DNA from: Verrucomicrobia bacterium UBA1211
GTDB lineage: Bacteria; Verrucomicrobiota; Kiritimatiellia; RFP12; UBA1067
Assembly: GCA_002309585.1 (NCBI GenBank)
Contig: DBXN01000164.1
Location: 1,332 to 21,336, forward strand
DNA length: 20,005 nucleotides
Reading direction: 5' to 3'
Made by a program: the position numbers and the translations under genes. Below, piece by piece: positions 1 to 6,513 of the stretch (the first letter of the stretch is position 1; the number at the start of each line of letters is the position of its first letter). The notes under the pieces were generated by a model that was not told the DNA's origin, searched no databases, and worked only from the letters and a program-made list of their open reading frames with translations.

Positions 1-776
1 CGATCGGCGAAAGCCGCGGCCGCCAGCTGATCCGGCTGGCGGGGGGAAGCAAGCGGCTGGATTTCGAGACGGAGATCGATTGGCAGGAGACACACCGGTT
101 GCTGCGGGTGGCATTCCCGGTGACGGTGCAGACGCAGGAGGCGCGGTATGAGATCCAATACGGCACGGTCGCGCGTCCTACCCATAACAACACCAAATGG
201 CAGCACGCGCAGTTCGAGTGCGTGGGACACCGGTTCGCCGATCTTTCGGAATCCGATTTCGGGGCGGCGTTGCTGAATGACAGCAAATACGGGTACCGCG
301 TGAAGGGCCATACGCTCTCGCTCTCCCTGCTCCGCGCGCCGACGGAACCCGATCCCGTGGCCGACTGCGGTCCTCACCGCTTCACCTACGCCTTCCTGCC
401 CCATGCCGGTGATTTGGCGCATTCCGATGTCTGGGACCATGCGGCGGAGTTGAACCAGGGCGTGGCCCGGTTCGAGGGTTTCGCGGCAAAAGCCGCTCCG
501 CTTCTGCCCATCCGCGTGGAGGGCGTGGACCTTGCGGTGGTGAAATGCGCGGAGAAGGAACGTTGCATGGTGGTCCGTCTGGTCGAGCGGCGCGGGGTGC
601 GGAGCGAGGCGCGGGTCACGCTTGCGTCCGGCCGTCTGGTCGAGTGTGACCTGATGGAGTGGAACACGCTGGGCGAGATCGATCTCTCCCGATCGATTGT
701 ATTTGAACCGTTTGCGATCCGGACCTTCAAAATTATCGGATCGCCGTCAAACGAAGAGGGACAGAAAGATGGATAA
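1..776 (+). CDS. Alpha-mannosidase, GH38-type, C-terminal part (5' end outside window)
   Basis: The reading frame is open from base 3 and ends at TAA 774-776, so this is the 3' portion of a longer gene. About 257 residues are visible. They match the all-beta C-terminal domains of GH38 alpha-mannosidases: a VAFPV strand, the stretch around residues EIQYGTVARPTH, a KYGY/LSLLRAPTEPDP segment, and an R-F-T-Y-A-F-L-P-H-AG segment. These enzymes remove alpha-linked mannose by a retaining mechanism; the catalytic N-terminal barrel with its Zn site lies upstream and cannot be checked. An internal TTG at 99 could be taken for a start, but the homology runs through it, so it is not the real start. The 3' end overlaps the ligase start by 8 bases, so the two are probably co-transcribed. 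The family assignment is from recalled motifs; exact linkage specificity is unknown. Confidence 0.85.
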   Translation, partial: IGESRGRQLIRLAGGSKRLDFETEIDWQETHRLLRVAFPVTVQTQEARYEIQYGTVARPTHNNTKWQHAQFECVGHRFADLSESDFGAALLNDSKYGYRVKGHTLSLSLLRAPTEPDPVADCGPHRFTYAFLPHAGDLAHSDVWDHAAELNQGVARFEGFAAKAAPLLPIRVEGVDLAVVKCAEKERCMVVRLVERRGVRSEARVTLASGRLVECDLMEWNTLGEIDLSRSIVFEPFAIRTFKIIGSPSNEEGQKDG

Positions 777-2763
777 GTTGGAACGGATGCGGCAGTGGGT
801 GGCGGAACTCAACGCGGCGGCGGATGCCTATTATAACGGCCGCCCAGAGTTGATGAGCGATTTCGAATGGGATGCGCTCTTTGACCGGCTGAAGGCGCTT
901 GAGAAGGAAACCGGGGTGGTGCTGCCGGATTCGCCGACCCATAAGGTCTCGGCGGATGACGTGGCGGGGCAGAAGGAGGCGCACGCCTTTCCCGCCCTCT
1001 CGTTGGCGAAGACAAAAAAGGTGTCGGAGGTGGCGAAGTGGGCGGAGGGCCGGCCGATCTGGCTTTCGTGGAAGTTGGACGGACTGACGCTGGTGGTCAC
1101 TTACGAGGGTGGACGGTTGGCAAAGGTGGTGACGCGCGGGAACGGCGCGGTCGGTACCAACATCACCCATCTCGCGGCGGGGATCGGGGGGCTTCCTGAG
1201 CGGATCAAGGAGAAGGGACGGCTGGTGGTTCGCGGCGAGGCCGTGATCTCTTATGCCGATTTTGAGGCGTTTCTGGCGGAGTCGCAGGAGGATTACGCGA
1301 ATCCCCGGAATCTCGCCTCCGGTTCGCTGACGCTCAAGGATGTCGAGACGCTCAAACGGCGGAAACTCCAGTGGCTGCCCTTCACGTTGGTCGACACGGA
1401 ACATCCGATCGTCTCATGGGGCGCGCGGATGGATTTCCTGCGGGAGATCGGACTGAATACCGTCGCGTATGAACGGATTGACCCATCGACGGAGCCGGCC
1501 ATCCAGGCGGCGATCGACCGGTGGACGGAGCGGGTGGTCTCGCGGGCGAACCCCTTCCCGGTGGACGGGCTGGTGGTGTGCTATGACGATACCGAGTACG
1601 CCAAGACGGGAAGCGTGACGGGCCATCACGCCACACGGGCCGGGCTGGCCTTCAAGTGGCAGGATGAGACGGCGGATACGGAGTTGGAGGGTGTCGAGTG
1701 GTCGTGCGCCGTGAAGTCCATCTCGCCGGTCGCGCTGTTCAAGCCGGTCCAGCTGGAGGGCACGACGGTACGGCGCGCCTCGCTCTGCAACATCTCCGAG
1801 TGCGAGCGGCTGGGGATCGGGGCGGCGGGAACGGCGATCCAGGTGATCAAGGCGAACAAGATCATCCCCAAAGTGATCGCCGTGACGCGGACCGTCGGGA
1901 CCTTCCATGTCCCGGAGCGGTGCCCCGTCTGCGGTGCGGCCACCCGTGTCGATACGGCCGAAAGCGGAACGAAGACGCTGCATTGCACCAATCCCTCCTG
2001 CGCCGCGCGGGAGTTGCGGAAGTTCATGCGGTTCGTCTCCAAGGAGGGGATGGATATCGACGGGCTGGCGGAGGAGACGCTCGCGAAGTTTGTGAACCGG
2101 GGCTGGATCAAGACCTTCGGCGACATCTACCGGTTGAGACGCTACCGGGACGCGATCGCGGCGATGGAGGGCTTCGGCGAGAAGAGCGCGGAGAAGATCT
2201 GCGCGTCGATTGAGGAGGCCCGTACCCGGAGCGCGGTGCAGTTTCTGGTCGCGCTCTCCATCCCGCTCTGCGGCGCGGATGTCGCGAAACGGTTGTTGGG
2301 CGCGTATGAGGTGAAGGCCCTTTTCGCGAAGGCGGCCGAGGCGTCCCAGACCCATTTGGGCGGGGAGGTGTTCGCGTCGATAGACGGCATCGGATTCGCC
2401 AAATCGGAGGCCTTTGTGGGTTGGTGCGGCGATGCCGCGCATCTCGCGGTGGTGGAGGATCTTTTCGGCTCGGTGACGCTTGAGCCGGCCGCTGTCGTCC
2501 AGGCGTCGGGGCGGTGCGCGGGATTGACCTTTGTGGTGACCGGCGACGTGCACCATTACGCCAACCGCGCGGAACTCAAGGCGTATATCGAATCGCAAGG
2601 CGGCAAAGTGACGGGAAGCGTCTCGCGGAGTACGGATTTTCTGATCAACAACGATGTCACTTCGACCTCCGGCAAAAACAAGAAGGCGCAGGAACTCGGC
2701 ATTCCGGTTCTCTCCGAGGAGGCGTTTTTGGGCCGGTTCGGGGAGGGTGGAAAGGAAGCGTAG
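769..2763 (+). CDS. ligA: NAD-dependent DNA ligase, divergent LigA-type
   Basis: This 664-residue protein seals nicks using NAD+, releasing NMN. It has the full LigA domain order. An N-terminal Ia-like region (1-60, S-D-F-E-W-D at 30-35) precedes the adenylation domain with nucleotidyl lysine K102 in KLDG, RGE at 155-157, NPRN at 178-181, DGLVV at 266-270 and KWQDE. An OB fold (about 315-375) is followed by a four-Cys zinc site (C385, C388, C406, C411), helix-hairpin-helix repeats (about 426-550) and a BRCT domain (about 583-657). The ATG at 769 is chosen because GAAGAGGG at 753-760 sits 8 bases upstream; the open frame extends back to 697 but overlaps the mannosidase further. Several positions differ from classical LigA: RGNG...GTNIT replaces RGDG...GEDIT, and the Ia histidine and tyrosine are Y and W by eye. 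A similar divergent ligase clade is known in Firmicutes. It may be a second ligase. Confidence 0.93.
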   Translation: MDKLERMRQWVAELNAAADAYYNGRPELMSDFEWDALFDRLKALEKETGVVLPDSPTHKVSADDVAGQKEAHAFPALSLAKTKKVSEVAKWAEGRPIWLSWKLDGLTLVVTYEGGRLAKVVTRGNGAVGTNITHLAAGIGGLPERIKEKGRLVVRGEAVISYADFEAFLAESQEDYANPRNLASGSLTLKDVETLKRRKLQWLPFTLVDTEHPIVSWGARMDFLREIGLNTVAYERIDPSTEPAIQAAIDRWTERVVSRANPFPVDGLVVCYDDTEYAKTGSVTGHHATRAGLAFKWQDETADTELEGVEWSCAVKSISPVALFKPVQLEGTTVRRASLCNISECERLGIGAAGTAIQVIKANKIIPKVIAVTRTVGTFHVPERCPVCGAATRVDTAESGTKTLHCTNPSCAARELRKFMRFVSKEGMDIDGLAEETLAKFVNRGWIKTFGDIYRLRRYRDAIAAMEGFGEKSAEKICASIEEARTRSAVQFLVALSIPLCGADVAKRLLGAYEVKALFAKAAEASQTHLGGEVFASIDGIGFAKSEAFVGWCGDAAHLAVVEDLFGSVTLEPAAVVQASGRCAGLTFVVTGDVHHYANRAELKAYIESQGGKVTGSVSRSTDFLINNDVTSTSGKNKKAQELGIPVLSEEAFLGRFGEGGKEA

Positions 2764-2779
2764 AAAGGAGCGGGTAAGG

Positions 2780-3076
2780 ATGGTCAAGCATCTGATTCTG
2801 TGGAAACTGAAGGATGGCATTGCGGATCGCGATGCGGTGAAGGCGGGAATCAAATCCGGGCTGGAGGGATTGCTCGGGGTGGTGCCGGGATTGGTCGCGA
2901 TCGAGGTCCGGACGGAATGCCTGCCCAGCTCGAATGCGGATGTGCTGCTGGATTCGACGTTGGAATCCGAGGCCGCGCTCGCGGGATACGCCGTCCATCC
3001 GGCGCACGTGAAGGTGGCGGATGAGAAGGTGCGTCCGTACACGGAAGTGCGGATGTGCATGGACTACAGGCTGTGA
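2780..3076 (+). CDS. Dabb-family (stress-responsive A/B barrel) small protein
   Basis: This 98-residue protein begins M-V-K-H-L-I-L-W-K-L, the typical first strand of the Dabb ferredoxin-like dimeric barrel, and has the characteristic late segment Y-A-V-H-P-A-H followed by an ending beta strand (R-P-Y-T-E-V-R-M). The ATG at 2780 is preceded by AAAGGAG at 2764-2770, which fixes the start; the longer open frame back to 2654 would overlap the ligase. Dabb proteins are small dimers of mostly unknown bacterial function; some plant and fungal members are stress-induced or enzymatic (for example polyketide or olivetolic acid cyclases). The gene lies 16 bases behind the ligase and shares GTGA with the next gene, so it is in the same transcriptional unit. 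No specific substrate can be proposed. Confidence 0.85.
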   Translation: MVKHLILWKLKDGIADRDAVKAGIKSGLEGLLGVVPGLVAIEVRTECLPSSNADVLLDSTLESEAALAGYAVHPAHVKVADEKVRPYTEVRMCMDYRL

Positions 3077-3390
3077 GTTTCGTGTGCCGCCAGTGCGGGG
3101 CGTGCTGCCGGATCAAAAACGGGATCGTGCGCGTCTCCGATGAAGAGATCAAACGCATCGCGGCGTTTGTCGGGATGGAAGAGTCTGACTTTATCGAGCG
3201 GGAGACGGAACTGGCGCCCGACCGCCGGGGGTTGATCCTTCATAGCCGGGCGGACGGGGCCTGCGCGTTTCTCACTCCCGACGGTCTTTGCCGGATCCAT
3301 CCGGTCAAGCCCGACAAGTGCCGGACTTTCCCGCATGAATGGACCAATCCCGATTCCGCAACCATCTGCCCGGGATTGGGGGAAGGTTAA
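3073..3390 (+). CDS. YkgJ-family cysteine-cluster protein
   Basis: The protein is about 105 residues and has the UPF0153/YkgJ cysteine pattern: C-R-Q-C-G-A-C-C near the N-terminus, then a G-A-C-A-F-L segment, then C-R-I-H-P-V-K-P-D-K-C-R-T-F-P, and a final C-P-G near the C-terminus. This arrangement is believed to bind a metal, zinc or an Fe-S cluster; the biochemical role of the family is not established. The start is taken as GTG 3073, which overlaps the TGA of the Dabb gene as GTGA and suggests translational coupling. An in-frame ATG at 3055 would add six residues and overlap by 22 bases; I prefer GTG, but the choice is not certain. It is the last gene of the left-hand plus-strand run. Confidence 0.85.
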   Translation: MSFVCRQCGACCRIKNGIVRVSDEEIKRIAAFVGMEESDFIERETELAPDRRGLILHSRADGACAFLTPDGLCRIHPVKPDKCRTFPHEWTNPDSATICPGLGEG

Positions 3391-3434
3391 AGGGAATCGG
3401 GAACAAGCGCACGTTTGCTTTGTGTGAATTCATC

Positions 3435-3464
3435 TTGTTTAGGGTCATTGGAATTTGATATAGT
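3435..3464 (+). promoter_or_regulatory. Candidate sigma70-type promoter for the 914-residue exported protein
   Basis: TTGTTT at 3435-3440 and TATAGT at 3459-3464 are separated by 18 bases, in the 171-base gap between the YkgJ gene and the exported-protein gene. The gap is visibly AT-richer than the flanking genes. It would give a 5' leader of roughly 90 nt before ATG 3562. The TTGACG at 3503 was considered but has no acceptable -10. Prediction by eye only. Confidence 0.4.
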
Positions 3465-3561
3465 CCTTTTGGAACTTTTTGGAGGGAAAGTTGCGAGGTG
3501 GGTTGACGTGAGGGACATCCCATGGGCGATCGTGTGTCTTGAATCGAAGGGAGAATGAACG

Positions 3562-6306
3562 ATGAGAAAAGGACTTGGGATAGGGTGTCTGGCGTTGGCG
3601 GCGGCATGGTCGTTGACCGCACGGGCGGATGAATATGTGACGTTGCTGGAGAGTGACGCGAAAGGTTCACATTCATTCGGTACGGAGGGGCATTGGTCGG
3701 ATGGGTTGCTGCCGCATGACGATGCCGACTATCTGGTGGCGCTCGGCGATTTGGTCGGACTCCGTACACCCCCGAACTCCGCAACCTCGGTCACGTTCGG
3801 CGGGCGTTCGCTGACGGTCGGCGTGGCGGACGGCGAGGCGGGCGCGATCCTTCATAAGGCCGCAAAGGCCGCTTCCGTCACCTATCCCGACCTGCGATTG
3901 GTGAAGGGTACCTACAGTGACGGGGCGGAGTATGGCGCGTATCCGACGGTCGCAACCCTGCTCGGAACCTTCACGGTCCTTTCCCCTCAAGAGGAGCCCT
4001 TCTCCTTCATCGGGGCGAACAACCGCGCGTTCGATATCGGGGCAACGTTTGTGGGCGCGGCGGATACCGCCCTTCGGATCATGGGTGCGCCGAACGAGCT
4101 GAACGGCTACCAGATGGTGGTCTTGAGGGGCGCCAGCCCGGATTACTACGGCAATTTCATTGTGGAGGGGTCCCGGGCCTATCTCGCGGTGACGGGAGAG
4201 GATCATCCGCTGGGCGCGGAATCCGAGACGCTGCAGGAGCAGGCGGTGATTCTGCGCGACAACGGTGCGATCCGGCTGTTGGGAACCGAACCCGCTACGC
4301 TGGATCCCAACAAGGGCGTCTGGGTCGATCCGTCGGGCGGACGCCTCTACGTGGATACCGATATAGTCGGGACATCCGCCTATACCTTCACGGGCGATGG
4401 CGTGCTGGTGAAGGACGGGCTGGGGACGGCGATCCTTGCCGGGCGTGTCGCCTGTGCAGGTCTCCAAGTGTCGGCCGGTGAGCTGCGGGTCACGGAGGGA
4501 TGCCAGCTTGCGGAGGGATTGCCCATCACGTTCGCTGTGGGTGATCCGACAATAGCCCGCGACCATTATCCGACGATATCGGGATCGGATGATGTGCTTG
4601 CCGCGTTGAATCTGACGGTCACGACTGACGGCGCGATCACGGCGATCTCCCCGCAGGACACCGTGACTCTCCGTTCCGTGACCTTCGCGGGCGGCGGCGT
4701 GGCCTCCAAAGTCGATTTGACGACGGGTGAGAATTCGGTGGCCATTTTGGATGAGACCTGCAGCGTCACCTGGCCGATGCAGATCCGTTTGAATCACCAT
4801 TATCCCGCCTATAACGGTCCGAACCGCTATAAGGTTCTGATGGTGCCGAAGTCGTTGAAAATCGTCACGGAAGACGATTTCGTCGATATTACCGAAGGTG
4901 CCGAATACGGGTTGCCGTTGACCGCCATCCAGGTGGCGGAAGATGACGAGACCGGGTTCCAGGCGGTCTATATCCGTCGGCTGGCGCAGGTGATTGAGAT
5001 GATCGCAACGGGCACCGGTACGGGGAATGTGACGTCGGCCCCCTCGGTCTGGAGCGATAACCTCGGCGCGCACGCCAACGCCTCCTATCTGGTCTATGCG
5101 GATGTGGCGCGGGGTATCCGGACGGGCGATCTCAACGTGACCGATTTCGTCTTCCCGGGGACATCCCTGACACTGGTCGGAACATCGAAGAGCAACAGCG
5201 CGAGCCTGAACAACAAGGCGATCTCCTGCACCATCGCCGATTTCCGGCTGTATGCCTACAGCAAAGTCGGCAATGGCCGCGACGGGGACGAGTCTGTCCA
5301 AAGCCTTTACGGGAAGTTCACGATTTGCGGGTCGCGGGAGAAGGGGGCGGTCTACTTCACCAACGAAAAGAGGCGGACGATGGCGATCTATGCGGACCTC
5401 TACGGGGATGACGACGCGCTCATCATACTTGAACCCAGCAACTCGAATAACGGGATCCGGCATTATGAGCTTTACGGCGACAACTCGAACTATTACGGGT
5501 CGTTTGACCTTTACCAGAACGGCTTTGGGACGCCGGGCTTGGCCAAGTTCCAGGAGCTTTCGATCGAGGATGAGACGAACCTCGGCGGGAACCCGCACAC
5601 CTTTAACTACCGGGCTTTGCGGCTGGCATACTACAGCCAGCTGGTCGCCCGCAAGTCGCTGACGATCGATGACCCGAACCGCGGCATTTTGATCGATGTC
5701 TACGGGCAGTTCGCGGTGGGTGAGGATATTGTGATGACGGTCACCTCGCCGATCGCCCTGAACGGCACGTTGCGCAAAGGGGGCCTGGGTCTGCTGGAAC
5801 TGGGCAGCCCCATCTCGTTCGGCTCGACGGGAAGCGATGAGCAGCCGACGGACGGCAAGAACATTCTCCTGATCGCGGAAGGGTGTGTGAAGCCGCTGAA
5901 AGGCGCGGCGTTCTCCGGACTGAACGTCCAGATGGCGTTGGAAACGGGGCTGGTCATCGCGCCGATGGACGGGGATGACCTCATGCGGGAGAAAGGTCTG
6001 GTCAACCTCTACGTGACGCCTTTCACCCTTGAGAAGCCGGCTGTCGAGGAGGGGGCGGAAGAGATTCCGACGGAAGAACCCTCGTTGGCGATCCGGTTGG
6101 AGTATCCGGCTGGGCGTAAAGGCAATTTCCAGGTGCCGCTCCTGACGGTGACCGAAGAGGCGGCGGATCAGCTGCGCGGACACATCGCGCTGGATGCCGC
6201 GATGCCCAATTACCGGATCTCTGTTCAGGAAAAGAAGGTGGAAGAGGGCGTGCAGTTCTATGCCGACTACCGGGATCTGGGCGGCACGATCATCTTCCTG
6301 CAATAG
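3562..6306 (+). CDS. Exported beta-strand-repeat protein with two homologous halves, function unknown
   Basis: This 914-residue protein starts with a Sec-type signal peptide (MRKGLG, hydrophobic core, probable cleavage after T-A-R-A at residues 19-22). The start is set by GAAGGGAG at 3546-3553. The mature part is rich in G, T, S, V and D with alternating strands, as in beta-helix passengers. Residues 278-310 (D-G-V-L-V-K-D-G-L-G-T-A-I-L ... V-S-A-G-E-L-R-V) resemble the autotransporter-associated strand repeat. No translocator barrel, PEP-CTERM, LPxTG or type IX sorting tail is visible; it ends G-G-T-I-I-F-L-Q. Residues about 24-474 and 478-914 are homologous halves. It stands alone, with its own promoter and a terminator-like hairpin. 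Probably surface-located or secreted, perhaps adhesive or structural; no catalytic motif recognised. Confidence 0.85.
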   Translation: MRKGLGIGCLALAAAWSLTARADEYVTLLESDAKGSHSFGTEGHWSDGLLPHDDADYLVALGDLVGLRTPPNSATSVTFGGRSLTVGVADGEAGAILHKAAKAASVTYPDLRLVKGTYSDGAEYGAYPTVATLLGTFTVLSPQEEPFSFIGANNRAFDIGATFVGAADTALRIMGAPNELNGYQMVVLRGASPDYYGNFIVEGSRAYLAVTGEDHPLGAESETLQEQAVILRDNGAIRLLGTEPATLDPNKGVWVDPSGGRLYVDTDIVGTSAYTFTGDGVLVKDGLGTAILAGRVACAGLQVSAGELRVTEGCQLAEGLPITFAVGDPTIARDHYPTISGSDDVLAALNLTVTTDGAITAISPQDTVTLRSVTFAGGGVASKVDLTTGENSVAILDETCSVTWPMQIRLNHHYPAYNGPNRYKVLMVPKSLKIVTEDDFVDITEGAEYGLPLTAIQVAEDDETGFQAVYIRRLAQVIEMIATGTGTGNVTSAPSVWSDNLGAHANASYLVYADVARGIRTGDLNVTDFVFPGTSLTLVGTSKSNSASLNNKAISCTIADFRLYAYSKVGNGRDGDESVQSLYGKFTICGSREKGAVYFTNEKRRTMAIYADLYGDDDALIILEPSNSNNGIRHYELYGDNSNYYGSFDLYQNGFGTPGLAKFQELSIEDETNLGGNPHTFNYRALRLAYYSQLVARKSLTIDDPNRGILIDVYGQFAVGEDIVMTVTSPIALNGTLRKGGLGLLELGSPISFGSTGSDEQPTDGKNILLIAEGCVKPLKGAAFSGLNVQMALETGLVIAPMDGDDLMREKGLVNLYVTPFTLEKPAVEEGAEEIPTEEPSLAIRLEYPAGRKGNFQVPLLTVTEEAADQLRGHIALDAAMPNYRISVQEKKVEEGVQFYADYRDLGGTIIFLQ
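3631..4983 (+). repeat. Module 1 of the internal duplication in the exported protein
   Basis: This encodes residues 24-474. Landmarks shared with module 2 in the same order are: G-H-W-S-D-G at 43-48; S-V-T-F-G-G-R-S-L-T-V at 76-86; D-L-R-L at 110-113; L-L-G-T-F-T-V at 133-139; D-Y-Y-G-N-F at 194-199; L-D-P-N-K-G-V-W-V-D at 247-256; G-V-L-V-K-D-G-L-G at 280-288; and a C-terminal I-Q-V-A-E-D-D-E-T-G-F-Q-A-V-Y segment at 456-470. Identity is low, so the duplication is old. Boundaries are approximate. Confidence 0.65.
4993..6303 (+). repeat. Module 2 of the internal duplication in the exported protein
   Basis: This encodes residues 478-914. The counterparts of the module 1 landmarks are: S-V-W-S-D-N at 495-500; F-V-F-P-G-T-S-L-T-L-V at 529-539; D-F-R-L at 560-563; L-Y-G-K-F-T-I at 582-588; N-Y-Y-G-S-F at 643-648; D-D-P-N-R-G-I-L-I-D at 703-712; G-T-L-R-K-G-G-L-G at 735-743; and I-S-V-Q-E-K-K-V-E-E-G-V-Q-F-Y at 886-900. 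The common order across the full length is the evidence for homology. Confidence 0.65.
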
Positions 6307-6342
6307 CGGTTTCACGTCTATCTGAATGCCTTACTCGACGGT

Positions 6343-6375
6343 GCCACACCTTCAGCCTGTAAACGGCGGTGTGGC
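6343..6375 (+). promoter_or_regulatory. Alternative hairpin overlapping the terminator stem
   Basis: GCCACACC at 6343-6350 is the perfect reverse complement of GGTGTGGC at 6368-6375, giving an 8-bp stem with a 17-nt loop. Its right arm uses the loop and the first base of the right arm of the 6361-6382 hairpin, so the two structures cannot form together. This is the geometry of an antiterminator/terminator pair, but no ligand or leader peptide was identified. Confidence 0.4.
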
Positions 6376-6390
6376 GCCGTTTCGTTTGTT
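6361..6390 (+). terminator. Probable terminator hairpin after the 914-residue protein gene
   Basis: AAACGGCG at 6361-6368 and CGCCGTTT at 6375-6382 form a perfect 8-bp stem with a 6-nt loop, followed by a T-rich but interrupted tail (CGTTTGTT). It lies 55 bases after the stop codon at 6306. The T-tract is weak, so termination may be partial. The upstream A-rich arm also suggests some activity on the minus strand. Confidence 0.5.
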
Positions 6391-6513
6391 CCGTGTCGTT
6401 TGATGACCAAAACTTCACGCAAAGATGGACCACTGGCTGGCCGATGTTTCCGCTTGTAGAGGGGGGCGGGATGTGAGAAACTATTACTTCCCTTTGAGGA
6501 AGGATGGCAAGCT

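Noticed and set aside
1414..3060. 548-codon minus-strand frame across the ligase and Dabb genes
   Set aside because: It is a shadow of real coding sequence, with arginine-rich low-complexity translation and no ribosome site.
3503..3531. TTGACG as a -35 for the exported-protein gene
   Set aside because: No acceptable -10 lies 16-18 bases downstream (GGCGAT or GCGATC only); the pair at 3435-3464 is better.
3673..6315. 880-codon open frame on the minus strand opposite the exported-protein gene
   Set aside because: The plus-strand gene has a signal peptide, ribosome site and internal duplication. The antisense translation is rich in R, H, Q and D with no domain, as expected from a GC-rich shadow frame.
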